Program-made: the position numbers and the translations under genes | Notes under the pieces: generated by a model | What the model saw: the letters and a program-made list of their open reading frames with translations, nothing else | Database searches by the model: none | What the model was told of the DNA's origin: nothing | Shown: in pieces, positions 1-8,676 of the stretch | Position numbering within the stretch: the first letter of the stretch is position 1 | How the letters are laid out: every line of letters begins with the position of its first letter | Assembly: GCA_030424665.1 (NCBI GenBank) | Contig: JAUHWN010000015.1 | Location: forward strand, 1-42,279 | Reading direction: 5' to 3' | DNA length: 42,279 bases | Source of the DNA: Bdellovibrionia bacterium | GTDB taxonomy: Bacteria; Bdellovibrionota; Bdellovibrionia; Bdellovibrionales; JAGQZY01

Positions 1-705
1 CGCGCTCTTACTGCGGTCCCTTAATTGCGATTGTAGGGATTGAATACTTTCAAAAAAGTCGATGAGATTATCTATAAATTCAGGGCCTGTTAATACTTCC
101 AATGACTTTAAAACCGTTCTGGTTCCCCTTGAAAAGAGCTTTCCAATAAAAGACTGCCCCTTAAAAACCTCAGGGTTCATAAACCACCGAGTAATAGAGT
201 CCTCGAAGAGGCGACTAATTTTTTGTGGAGCGTTTAAAAAATCAAGAGCATGCTTTGTCGGAGGAGTGTCTAAAATGATCAAGTCATACTTCTTAGACTC
301 AAAACACTCATAGAGCCTTTCAAGGGCTGTAAACTCTTGCGAACCACTCAATGTAGTCGAAAGTTGTTGATAGAGCTTATTTTTAAATAATTTTTCAACC
401 TGACCTTGGTTGGCAGAGTGGCGTTTTACAAATTCGTCAAATACTGTTTTAGACTCAATGACTCCAGCTTCTAATCGGCCAGGATATTTATTATCGATTT
501 CTACTTCTGTTAAAGATCGACCCGTTAAATCAAGATTGAGTGTCGTAGCTAACCTTTTTGCAGGATCAACTGTTAGAACCAAGGCCGTCTGCCCCATCTG
601 CGCTGCTTTATAGGCCAGCGAAGCGGAAAAGGTTGTTTTCCCAACTCCACCACTTCCAGCACAGACAATGACTTTTCTTCGGAGAATAATTTCATCTATA
701 GACAT
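1..705 (-). CDS. ArsA/Get3-like ATPase, first paralogue (3' end beyond window)
   Basis: Partial gene: 235 codons are visible from the ATG at 705, and the C-terminal part lies left of the window. The N-terminus carries a P-loop, AGSGGVGKTT, near residues 16-25, followed by TVDPAKRL, the switch-like segment typical of ArsA/Get3 ATPases, and LDTPPTKHAL (about residues 148-157), the usual A-loop/Walker B region of this family. These ATPases are cytosolic P-loop dimers that couple nucleotide state to handling of a client (arsenite pump, tail-anchored protein, or unknown). The start overlaps the end of the upstream paralogue by 10 bases, so the two are co-transcribed and probably co-translated. Oddity: the signature lysine before GGVGKT is a serine here. 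The client is unknown. Confidence 0.85.
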   Translation of the reverse strand, partial: MSIDEIILRRKVIVCAGSGGVGKTTFSASLAYKAAQMGQTALVLTVDPAKRLATTLNLDLTGRSLTEVEIDNKYPGRLEAGVIESKTVFDEFVKRHSANQGQVEKLFKNKLYQQLSTTLSGSQEFTALERLYECFESKKYDLIILDTPPTKHALDFLNAPQKISRLFEDSITRWFMNPEVFKGQSFIGKLFSRGTRTVLKSLEVLTGPEFIDNLIDFFESIQSLQSQLRDRSKSA

Positions 706-1604
706 CGAAATTTCTCTCCCATTTTTTTAAGTAAGGTTTTGGGGTGAGATTCGTAAATCATCGGGATCGTATAGGATTGGGCAAACTTTCCAGACAAATC
801 TTTTTCGAAAGCCCTTTGCCTTTCTTTTAGACCCATAATGTATCTTGTGAATTCTACCAACTCAGGCGCTTGGGCTTTTTCAATTATTTCAAAGAGCCTT
901 TGATCTTCGACCGGAGGCTCTATCCGCTTATTAATGATGAGATCGGGTTTTTGCCCCACGAGTGATTGAATTTTTGAACTGAGCTCGAGACTTTCAGCAA
1001 CAGGCAGCTCTTCGAGCAGACTCACAACGAAAAATCGTATCAACTTTGGGTCTTCAAGTACCTTTTGCATCTGTCGACTTTCATTCCCCATGGGACCCAT
1101 GCTAACGGCGTGGGCCATTCCATAAGGGGCTTGAAGCAGTGCTAGAGAGTGTCCTGTCGCAAAGGCATCGACCACAATATGATCAAATTCCATCTCTGGT
1201 CCCACGCCTCTGAGTTTGGAAGTGAGCTTGCCAACAATAGATAGTTCGTTTACTGCCGGTGCCACTCCTAAAAACGAGGACATGACTCGATTTTCAAAAA
1301 ATAGCCGATAGACACTTTCTATTTTTATGTAATGAAGAACATATTCTCGTAAGCAACTTTCGCCAGTCCATTGGGACAAATAGAATCCAAAATCAGTTTT
1401 GACTGGCTTTTGACCTACCGCATTAATGCCCCAAAGGTCCCCGTAATAGGATTCATCTCCCAATTCTACAAGAAGAACCTTCTTTCCCCGCTCAGCAAGC
1501 TTCAAGGCCAATAGAGCCGCTGCTGCCGACTTCCCCACTCCCCCTTTTCCAGTTACGTAAAGGAGTGCTTGGTCGATTTTTTCCATGTCAGTGGCAGCGG
1601 ACAT
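696..1604 (-). CDS. ArsA/Get3-like ATPase, second paralogue
   Basis: 302 residues. The P-loop GKGGVGKSAAAALLALKL lies near residues 19-36 and includes the signature lysine of the deviant Walker A (GKGGVGK). It is followed by a KKVLLVELGDESYYG segment and a VDAFATGHSLALL segment that matches the ArsA/Get3 core. I chose the ATG at 1604 because GGAGG lies 8 bases upstream; the in-frame TTG at 1631 has no such site and would put that ribosome site inside the gene. It is the first gene of the pair and overlaps the next by 10 bases. Paired ArsA-like genes with one GKGG and one GSGG P-loop are also known in Actinobacteria (from memory, Rv3679/Rv3680), so a heterodimer is plausible. Function beyond ATPase is not shown. 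Confidence 0.85.
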   Translation of the reverse strand: MSAATDMEKIDQALLYVTGKGGVGKSAAAALLALKLAERGKKVLLVELGDESYYGDLWGINAVGQKPVKTDFGFYLSQWTGESCLREYVLHYIKIESVYRLFFENRVMSSFLGVAPAVNELSIVGKLTSKLRGVGPEMEFDHIVVDAFATGHSLALLQAPYGMAHAVSMGPMGNESRQMQKVLEDPKLIRFFVVSLLEELPVAESLELSSKIQSLVGQKPDLIINKRIEPPVEDQRLFEIIEKAQAPELVEFTRYIMGLKERQRAFEKDLSGKFAQSYTIPMIYESHPKTLLKKMGEKFRCL

Positions 1605-1699
1605 TTGTAATTCCTCCAAGGTTCTTAGCAAATGCAGGGCTTTCTTGATTTTCTATGGTTTTACTTATATTTCCAAGGCTTTAAGTTCAAGGAGCACAT

Positions 1700-3058
1700 A
1701 TGAAATCGAATTTGGAGAGTATTTCCAACTTGGAGCGTCGACTTACAATTGAAGTTCCAACCGAAAAAGTCAATGAAGCCTTCCTCGCCGCTTATGGTGA
1801 GATCCGCAAAAATGCCGAAATTAAAGGATTTAGAAAAGGAAAAGCACCTATTGATGCAATCCGCAGTCTTTACCAAGACAGAGTAAAGCAAAACGTCATT
1901 CAAGACCTCGTGCAAAAGCATTATGTTGAGGCCCTGACTGAACATAAAGTGGATCCGATTAGCATGCCGGATATTCAATTTGATGATGTCGCCGAAGAAG
2001 CTCCTTTTAATTTCTCTGCTTCATTTGAAGTTCGCCCTGACGTTGAGGTGAAAACCTATGAAGGCCTTGAAGTTGTAAAAGAAAAACTCGAAATACAAGA
2101 TGATCAGATCACAAAAGCTCTTGAACAAATGCAAAAGTCTAAGGCTGAACTACTGCCAGTTCTCGAAGATCGTGGTGCAAAAAATGGTGATACTGCCATC
2201 ATCAACTTTGAAGGCTTTATCAATGGCGCTCCGTTGGAAAATGGAAAAGCTGAGGGACATGAACTTCTCCTTGGGTCCAACTCATTTATCCCAGGCTTTG
2301 AAGATGGCGTTCTAGGCATGAAAATCGACGAAGAAAAGACCATTAATCTTAGCTTCCCCGAAGAATATCACGCTCCAGACGTTGCCGGTAAGCCTGTAGA
2401 CTTTAAAGTGAAACTCACTGAACTTAAATACGAAAAGCTCCCTGAAATGAATGATGAGTTCGCTAAAGGAATGGGCGACTACGAGGGTATGGACGACCTT
2501 AAAACTAAGATCAAAGAAGATATGGAAAAGAATGAGTCTTATCGAATCAAAGAGGACTTGAAAAACCGTATCGTAAAGAAACTAGTTGAGCTCAACCCAG
2601 TTGAAGTTCCTAAGTCGCTCCTCGAAGAGCAAAAGAAAGCTCTTATTCAAGACTTCCAACAGAGAATGATGCAACAGGGAATGCGACCAGAAGATTTCAT
2701 GCAATATCAAGACAAGTGGGGTTCAGACTTTGAAGATACTGCGAAGCATATGATCCAATCCACTTTCTTGATGGATAAAATCGCAAAGGACACTAATGTT
2801 GATGTGAGCCCTAGTGATATTCAAACTAAAATGGAAGAATTTGCCAGCCAGTCGGGTCTCGACCTTGAAAGAGTTAAAGAATTCTATAAAGATCCAGAAC
2901 GTGTTAACCGTCTGAAGCATCAAATCACAGAAGAAAAAGTTGTCGATTTATTAATCGAGAAAGCAACGGTTTCTGAAATGAATTCTGAAGAAATTCAAAA
3001 GTTAGAAGCGCCTACTGAGGAAGAGGGTGCGGGTTCAGAAAATTCTGAATCTAAATAG
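1700..3058 (+). CDS. tig: trigger factor, ribosome-associated chaperone and PPIase
   Basis: 452 residues, close to the usual 430-450. The N-terminal ribosome-binding domain has the signature loop GFRKGKAP (about residues 43-50). The FKBP-type peptidyl-prolyl isomerase domain follows (about 155-240, starting GDTAIINFEGFINGAPLENG), then the helical C-terminal chaperone arms (about 250-430). The tail is acidic and Glu-rich. It binds L23 at the tunnel exit and shields nascent chains. AAGGAG sits 6 bases before the ATG. The gene stands alone: divergent from the ArsA-like pair and closed by a terminator, so there is no clpP/clpX directly downstream as in many proteobacteria. Confidence 0.97.
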   Translation: MKSNLESISNLERRLTIEVPTEKVNEAFLAAYGEIRKNAEIKGFRKGKAPIDAIRSLYQDRVKQNVIQDLVQKHYVEALTEHKVDPISMPDIQFDDVAEEAPFNFSASFEVRPDVEVKTYEGLEVVKEKLEIQDDQITKALEQMQKSKAELLPVLEDRGAKNGDTAIINFEGFINGAPLENGKAEGHELLLGSNSFIPGFEDGVLGMKIDEEKTINLSFPEEYHAPDVAGKPVDFKVKLTELKYEKLPEMNDEFAKGMGDYEGMDDLKTKIKEDMEKNESYRIKEDLKNRIVKKLVELNPVEVPKSLLEEQKKALIQDFQQRMMQQGMRPEDFMQYQDKWGSDFEDTAKHMIQSTFLMDKIAKDTNVDVSPSDIQTKMEEFASQSGLDLERVKEFYKDPERVNRLKHQITEEKVVDLLIEKATVSEMNSEEIQKLEAPTEEEGAGSENSESK

Positions 3059-3082
3059 CTCTACTTCAAAAAGTTAGATTTT

Positions 3083-3114
3083 AAAAAAGGTTGAGTAATA
3101 CTCAACCTTTTTTT
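3083..3114 (+). terminator. intrinsic terminator of tig, probably bidirectional
   Basis: AAAAAA-GGTTGAGT-AAT-ACTCAACC-TTTTTTT: an 8-bp perfect GC-containing stem extended by A/T pairs, a 3-base loop and a run of seven T. It lies 24 bases after the tig stop. The A-run on the left gives a T-run on the minus strand, so it can also stop the minus-strand operon whose last gene ends at 3173. Confidence 0.9.
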
Positions 3115-3172
3115 ATGCCAGGTTGATTTCTTTTTCATGAGAACAAAAAAATTACGAATGATCGATCGCTAA

Positions 3173-4651
3173 TTAGAATGCAGTACCACTCGATTGCTTT
3201 TTACCATCTGCCCGGTCCTTGTAATTGCGTTTGTTTCTTTCAGCAAGGTCGGTCAAATACTTGTCTCCAATCAATTCCTCCACCAACTCATGGTACTCCA
3301 TCAACCTTCTAGTTCTTACTTCGAGAGTGTTCCCCCGGTATTCCCAATCGATCATTGAACTCCATTTCAATTCAGGCTTAATCATATCAAAAAGAGGTTG
3401 GGTTGGATCTAAAAGCATTGTCCCGATAAATCCAGGTTTGATAATTTTACTTTCATCTTCAATTGAAAAGTAACCTTCGGCATGAAGTTTTCTTAACATA
3501 TTCAAGGTGATCTGGTGGTCTTCTTCGGTTTCTGTTGGATAACCTATAAAACCCATTAGAGTCCCGCCGATTCCATATTTTCTCATCATATCAAGTGTGT
3601 ACAAAAGGTCATCATTGGAAAACTTCTTCCCCATATGGTAACGCACTTCTTCGCTAAAGGATTCAACACCGATATCAAGCCAAGAACATCCACTTTCTTT
3701 CATTAAAGCAAAGTCTGATTCAGGACTCATCGATTTTGGTCTGGCAATAAACTGACTAAGCCAAGACCACCCTCGATCAACCTTTCGATATTCCGCTAGA
3801 TGCTTCATCATATCTCTGAATGCTTTAAGACTTCCATTTATCAAACTATCGGTAAAGAAAAAGGATTTACAAGAGTAATCCTTACGAATAGCAATCAACT
3901 CTTTTGCTACATTCTCCCCAGAGCGAAAACTGAAATTAGGCCATTGCCGTCTAACATTGCAGAATGTACATTTTCGTACACAGCCCCGGCTCGCAGTTAA
4001 GTATACGCTCATATTACCTTTTGGCTCGTACTGCTCCCACTTTATGTCAGAGTAATCTGGCACCAGCATTTTATTCATTTCATACTGATTTGTCTTAATA
4101 CTATCGATGCCAGGTGCGGTTAAATTACCATCCAGTAGAGCGACAACACTATCCTCAGCATCCCCATAAATATAATGGTCGATGAGTCCTGATTCTTTGT
4201 GCGGCTCAGCCCAAGTTACGAATGTCCCTCCCCAAACAACCTTAGTTCCAGGCATCCTATCTCTAATAATCTGAGATAAGTACAATGCCATCTGTTGACT
4301 AAATGAACTGAATACACTCAGACCAATATAGGTAGGTGATTTAGACCGCCAATACTCAATCCATCTATCAACAAGGCTTTGGTATCTAGACATCAGTGTC
4401 GCAAAATCTTCGCTTACACGATCAGGCGTACCGGCAAAAACATGATCATCAAATTTATAATAGGTTTCATGTTCGTTATTGGTTTCTAAAGCTCGATATA
4501 GTTCAATATTCAAATCATGAACATGACACGAATACCCTGCCTCTCGTAAGTGGGACTTCAATAAATTAGGCCCCACAGTAGGCGCTTTTGGCTCAAGTTT
4601 GGGTAATATACAGATTAGAATGTCCAATTTGTTCATACGAACCGCCCACAT
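3173..4651 (-). CDS. B12-binding-domain radical SAM protein (paralogue 1)
   Basis: 492 residues. The N-terminal half (about 8-180) has the cobalamin-binding-like Rossmann layout (LPKLEPKAPTVGPNLLKSHL, YIGLSVFSSFSQQMALYLS, KVVWGGTF). The radical SAM TIM-barrel follows with the iron-sulfur motif GCVRKCTFC, Cys 224, 228 and 231. The DxHxxG cobalamin ligand motif is not evident. It would use S-adenosylmethionine and a 4Fe-4S cluster for radical chemistry; the substrate is unknown. Last gene of the minus-strand operon, 61 bases after its paralogue. The first ATG (4651) has no clear ribosome site; the Met at codon 6 (4636) is an alternative. The C-terminal 15 residues are Lys/Gly/Ser-rich and unlike the paralogue. 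Confidence 0.85.
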   Translation of the reverse strand: MWAVRMNKLDILICILPKLEPKAPTVGPNLLKSHLREAGYSCHVHDLNIELYRALETNNEHETYYKFDDHVFAGTPDRVSEDFATLMSRYQSLVDRWIEYWRSKSPTYIGLSVFSSFSQQMALYLSQIIRDRMPGTKVVWGGTFVTWAEPHKESGLIDHYIYGDAEDSVVALLDGNLTAPGIDSIKTNQYEMNKMLVPDYSDIKWEQYEPKGNMSVYLTASRGCVRKCTFCNVRRQWPNFSFRSGENVAKELIAIRKDYSCKSFFFTDSLINGSLKAFRDMMKHLAEYRKVDRGWSWLSQFIARPKSMSPESDFALMKESGCSWLDIGVESFSEEVRYHMGKKFSNDDLLYTLDMMRKYGIGGTLMGFIGYPTETEEDHQITLNMLRKLHAEGYFSIEDESKIIKPGFIGTMLLDPTQPLFDMIKPELKWSSMIDWEYRGNTLEVRTRRLMEYHELVEELIGDKYLTDLAERNKRNYKDRADGKKQSSGTAF

Positions 4652-4712
4652 AGCTTACTAGTGATTGACAAAATCTCCGTAAATCTAATTATACACATCT
4701 CCGAACTAATGT

Positions 4713-6140
4713 TTAACTTTTAATTCGCGCTAGACGAGCCTCTAAATAACGCCTTTGCTCCTCTCGAGCGGGTAGGATGTAACCCAGCTTTTCCGCGTGG
4801 TCTTGGGCTATAATTCGCCTTTCAATTCTTCGTCTCAAATCTAAGTCAGGATTCATTTGAGAACGCCAATTATTCAAATCATCCGCTTCAATTAACAAAT
4901 CACCCATTTGTTCGTACAAAGGTGTATTGGGAAGAATCGACAGAGTGTTCCCGAGATTAATATTTCTAAGAATTCCCGAATCTACATATCTCTTGTAGCG
5001 CGTGAGCATATTCAATGTCTCTTGAAAGTCTTCCTCTGTCTCAGTTGGATATCCGATAATAAATAGTAAATTAACATCTATCCCGTATTTTTCGCACTGT
5101 TCGAGCGTGAAATCTAAATCCTCATTATTGAATTTTTTCTTCATATGGGCCTTTACACGATCGCTACCAGACTCTACTCCAATTGACACAAATTTCATTC
5201 CAGCTTCGGCGCAAAGTTTGAACTTTTCTTCGTTCATCGATTTACGCGAACGAACTATAAATTGCCCACCCCAGTCAAATTTCTCGATTTTGTTTTCTTT
5301 GTAAAAATTAATGAGGTTGGTGCACAAATCGATCAGTGTCTTTAACGAACCATTAATTAAACTATCAGTGTAAACAAAAGATTTTGTTCCATGCCTTTGA
5401 AATTGATAAAACATTTCTTCAGCGAGATTTTTACCTGAGCGATACCTAAACTTTTTCCATATAACACCGACGTCGCAAAAACTACAGTTGCGCACACAAC
5501 CTCTCGAGCCAGTAATAAGTAGAAGTTTTTTGTCATAAAGGTCTAAGTTGAAATCCGAAAAATCAGAAAATGGCAAAGCGTCCAAATCTTCAATTTGCAC
5601 AGGACTTCGCCCGTTGATACCAGGCTCGTCAATTTTACCCGTCATAATATCTATCAGAGCTTTTTCACCTTCACCCTTGACGTAGTAGTCAATTAGTCCC
5701 TGCTCAAGTAATTCGTTTTCTTTAAAATAATTATCATAGAGACCATTTCCACCAATTATGATTTTAGTAGAAGGTGACTTCTCTTTAAGAGCTAAAATTA
5801 AATCTCGAGCGCAGGCACAAGTATTAAAGCTAAACACCGAAAGGCCAACAAACTTAGGCTCAAACGAAAGAATGCGATTGACCCAATCACTAACCACGCT
5901 CGTCCATCGTATTTTAAAAGCAGGATCCAACTCATGCCTAAGCTTTATCTGAAAGTAAAGCTCCATCTCATGAATGAAATCTGGAGCGTTGGCAAATTTT
6001 CTGTAGAACTCAATATTGAAATCCAGACACTTTGAACTGAATCCATGCTCAGTACAAACAGCTTTTAAACTGGCCAAGGCCATCGGTGGATTACTGGTAA
6101 TGTGCTTAGGCACACCGACTAGTACAATATCTGTGGCCAT
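4713..6140 (-). CDS. B12-binding-domain radical SAM protein (paralogue 2)
   Basis: 475 residues with the same layout as the gene downstream: Rossmann-like N-terminal domain (VGVPKHITSNPPMALASLKA; FVGLSVFSFNTCACARDLIL; KIIIGGNGLYD) and a radical SAM core with GCVRNCSFC, Cys 215, 219 and 222, followed by a RYRSGKNLAEE segment matched by FSFRSGENVAKE in the paralogue. Both share LLFIIGYPTETEEDFQ/LMGFIGYPTETEEDHQ late in the barrel. This shows a tandem duplication followed by divergence. It starts 11 bases after the ctpA stop, so it is in the FtsEX-EnvC-CtpA transcription unit. Product and substrate are unknown; candidates are lipid, tetrapyrrole or natural-product methylation or rearrangement. 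Confidence 0.85.
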   Translation of the reverse strand: MATDIVLVGVPKHITSNPPMALASLKAVCTEHGFSSKCLDFNIEFYRKFANAPDFIHEMELYFQIKLRHELDPAFKIRWTSVVSDWVNRILSFEPKFVGLSVFSFNTCACARDLILALKEKSPSTKIIIGGNGLYDNYFKENELLEQGLIDYYVKGEGEKALIDIMTGKIDEPGINGRSPVQIEDLDALPFSDFSDFNLDLYDKKLLLITGSRGCVRNCSFCDVGVIWKKFRYRSGKNLAEEMFYQFQRHGTKSFVYTDSLINGSLKTLIDLCTNLINFYKENKIEKFDWGGQFIVRSRKSMNEEKFKLCAEAGMKFVSIGVESGSDRVKAHMKKKFNNEDLDFTLEQCEKYGIDVNLLFIIGYPTETEEDFQETLNMLTRYKRYVDSGILRNINLGNTLSILPNTPLYEQMGDLLIEADDLNNWRSQMNPDLDLRRRIERRIIAQDHAEKLGYILPAREEQRRYLEARLARIKS

Positions 6141-6151
6141 AATTTATATAC

Positions 6152-7468
6152 CTACTGCCTGTTTGCGGCTACAGCTCTCAAGTAATTAAATGCCTGAAGA
6201 ACTTGATAATCTGTAGATAGCAACTTCTCGCTTTTTGATAATTTCTTTTTGTTTTTAAACAGAGCCCGCATTTGTAAAAAGGGCCGAGCATAGTCTTCAC
6301 TGTGCCCAGCACCATCCTGATTTTCCGCAGCGAGGTGGTTCTTGATATCTTGTTCACGACGAACCCGCTTGTGAATAACCGCTTTTTCTAATGCTTCTGG
6401 ATCAATGTCTTCAACAACAATATCTGGCTGAATTCCCTGGGCCTGAATTGATATACCATTTGGAGTATAATATCGAGCTACAGTCATCTTTAGTCCCGAA
6501 CCATCGCCAAGCTTAACAACAGATTGGACAGACCCTTTGCCAAAACTTCTGCGGCCCATTACCAATGCTCTCTTGTTGTCTTGCAGAGCACCCGCCAAAA
6601 TTTCCGAAGCACTAGCGGAGAATTCGTTAATGAGAACGATAATAGGGAAGTTTGAATAAGCTCCGGATTTTTTGGCAAAGATCACTTCTTTTTCTTTTTT
6701 GTTTCTACCAATTGTGCTGACGATAACACCTTTATCTAAAAATAAATCACTAATTTGCACAGCCTGATCGAGTAGGCCACCCGGGTTTCTTCTTAAATCG
6801 ATAATTAACCCTGAAACTTTTTTATGTTTGGCGATATGGTTCTTGATGGCCTTGCCAAAATCCTTGCCGGAGTTTTCAATAAAACTAGTGAGGCGAATAT
6901 AGGCATACCCAGAGTCGAGATCAGTATATTTGACTGACTTCACTTTGACTCGCCCTCTTTTTATGGCAAACAATTTCGGCTCATCATCGCCCTCTCTTCG
7001 CACCTTGAGTTTTACTGGGCTTCCACGTTTTCCGCGCATGAGATTCGCAGCCTCAGCTAAACTCAATCCCTTAGTACTTTCTCCATTTATTTCTACGATG
7101 CGATCGCCCGCCTTTATCCCGGCCTTCCACGCCGGCGTGTCTTCGATTGGTGAAATCACTGTTAAGTAGCCATTCTGTATTGTTATCTCGATTCCCAATC
7201 CACCAAATTCACCTGAAGTTTCCGACTCGAACTCCTTGTAGATCTGAGGCGCTAGGTAGTTCGTGTGAGGGTCAAGTTCTGACAACATACCTTTAATCGC
7301 ACCTTGAAGTAACTTCTTGGTATCCACCTCATCGACGTAGTACTTCTGCACAATATTTAAAACTTTTGCAAAAATCTGTAGCTCCGTGTATCGATCAGGA
7401 CTTGAAGCTCCGATCAATACGAGCCCTGAAAAAGCGATAGCTAGTAAAAATAAAATTGGCTTCTTCAT
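6152..7468 (-). CDS. ctpA: C-terminal processing protease, S41 family, exported
   Basis: 438 residues. A signal peptide or anchor covers about residues 1-22. A PDZ domain (about 88-170; GGLGIEITIQNGYLTVISP, WKAGIKAGDRIVEING) sits before the S41 core. The catalytic serine is S286 in FSASASEI and the general base lysine is K311 in RSFGKGSVQ; their 25-residue spacing matches the family. It cleaves C-terminal segments of periplasmic substrates. Its start overlaps the end of the envC-like gene by 4 bases, so translation is coupled. The location next to EnvC suggests that it tunes division hydrolases or their activators, which is an inference. Confidence 0.95.
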   Translation of the reverse strand: MKKPILFLLAIAFSGLVLIGASSPDRYTELQIFAKVLNIVQKYYVDEVDTKKLLQGAIKGMLSELDPHTNYLAPQIYKEFESETSGEFGGLGIEITIQNGYLTVISPIEDTPAWKAGIKAGDRIVEINGESTKGLSLAEAANLMRGKRGSPVKLKVRREGDDEPKLFAIKRGRVKVKSVKYTDLDSGYAYIRLTSFIENSGKDFGKAIKNHIAKHKKVSGLIIDLRRNPGGLLDQAVQISDLFLDKGVIVSTIGRNKKEKEVIFAKKSGAYSNFPIIVLINEFSASASEILAGALQDNKRALVMGRRSFGKGSVQSVVKLGDGSGLKMTVARYYTPNGISIQAQGIQPDIVVEDIDPEALEKAVIHKRVRREQDIKNHLAAENQDGAGHSEDYARPFLQMRALFKNKKKLSKSEKLLSTDYQVLQAFNYLRAVAANRQ

Positions 7469-8676
7469 AATTGGTCTCCATCTTTAGTACTTGTCTTAGC
7501 AATTCTTTGCTTTCTTTTCTTTAACCACTTACCGGGATCAAGTGGCTCTGAGAAGTGTCGAATTTCGAAATATAATCCGGGGTCAAACCTTGCCCCTCCA
7601 GGGCCAGTACTGCCGATCTCACTTCCGGCCTTTACTGAGTCTCCCATAGACATAATAATTTCACCCATGTTCGAATATACAGAATAATAATTATGTCCGT
7701 GATCAATAATCGTTGTTTGGCCAAACCCAGGAATCTCACCTTTGTACTTTATCACTCCGTCGGCTATTGCAAAGACGGGAATGGGAGCTAAGCTTTCATA
7801 AAAATAACCCTTATGGCTTATTCTCGTACTGAGCTCTTCATCTGTTACTAAACCATAATCTTGCTTCAGATCTCCGGCAACGGGTACGGGTAACTTTCCC
7901 TTGGATTCGAAAAAACTAGTTTTTAATAACTTTATAAGATCTTCTTGGTCTTGATCCTCGATTAACTTTTTAGATTTGAGTCGAATGCCTTTTAGTTTCG
8001 CTATATCTTTATTTCGCTTTTTATCAATGTCTTTTAAATAAGTGCGCTTCCGTCGATGGACAACTTCTAACTGCCCCTCTTTACTCTTAATTTTTTCTTC
8101 ATAGGTCAGTAGTTTTTTAACTTGATCTTGTAAGGCCTCTTTTTTGTTTACCAATAGTTGGACATTTTTTCGATAGCTACTTACCAATTGATAGTCTTGC
8201 TCTGTTATCAATTTAAAAAACCTTAAGTTTTTATCGAGCTCAGAAGGCGTTTGTGTTGAAAACAGAATCTGTATTACCCCTCGGCCGCTGACTTTATAAA
8301 GGGATTTGAGTCGCTCGCGCAAGATTTTGTTTTGCTCCTTCAAAAGAGACTCTAGCTCGACAACTCTCTTGGCGACCTCTTTTACATTGGCCTTATAGTG
8401 AATCATTTTATCGACTAAAATTGACTTTTCTTTTTCTACTTTCTTTAGGCGCTTACGAATCTCGTAAACGTTGCCAAGAACTTTACGCCTTTCCTTTTCT
8501 GCCTTAGAAATCAGCTCTTGTTGGCGACTTATTTCTTCTGCGAGCTCTTGGGCTTCAACTTTTACTAAGTTCTCTTCGAATTCATTTCTTTTTTCAAATG
8601 ACCTAACAGCATTAGCTGTCCAGGCCCACTCGAATGAAAAAAGAATAAGAATGAAAAATACGAAGCCAGGTCTCAT
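7465..8676 (-). CDS. envC: EnvC-like murein hydrolase activator (coiled coil + degenerate LytM)
   Basis: 403 residues. Signal peptide about 1-23 (FVFFILILFSFEWAWTANA), then a long coiled coil (about 25-250, rich in Lys/Glu/Leu heptads), then an M23/LytM fold (about 275-395; PIPVFAIADGVIKYKGEIPG, IIDHGHNYYSVYSNMG). Zinc ligands of active LytM enzymes are absent: HKGYFYES stands where HxGxD is expected, YSNM replaces YSHL, and YFEIR replaces HFEIR. That matches EnvC-type proteins, which bind FtsX and activate amidases rather than cutting peptidoglycan. The ATG abuts the ftsX stop (TAGATG) and the 3' end overlaps ctpA by 4 bases, so these genes are translationally coupled. Confidence 0.88.
   Translation of the reverse strand: MRPGFVFFILILFSFEWAWTANAVRSFEKRNEFEENLVKVEAQELAEEISRQQELISKAEKERRKVLGNVYEIRKRLKKVEKEKSILVDKMIHYKANVKEVAKRVVELESLLKEQNKILRERLKSLYKVSGRGVIQILFSTQTPSELDKNLRFFKLITEQDYQLVSSYRKNVQLLVNKKEALQDQVKKLLTYEEKIKSKEGQLEVVHRRKRTYLKDIDKKRNKDIAKLKGIRLKSKKLIEDQDQEDLIKLLKTSFFESKGKLPVPVAGDLKQDYGLVTDEELSTRISHKGYFYESLAPIPVFAIADGVIKYKGEIPGFGQTTIIDHGHNYYSVYSNMGEIIMSMGDSVKAGSEIGSTGPGGARFDPGLYFEIRHFSEPLDPGKWLKKRKQRIAKTSTKDGDQL

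Noticed and set aside
1605-1631. TTG start at 1631 for the second ArsA-like gene
   Set aside because: The ribosome site GGAGG sits between this TTG and the ATG at 1604, so the ATG is the real start.
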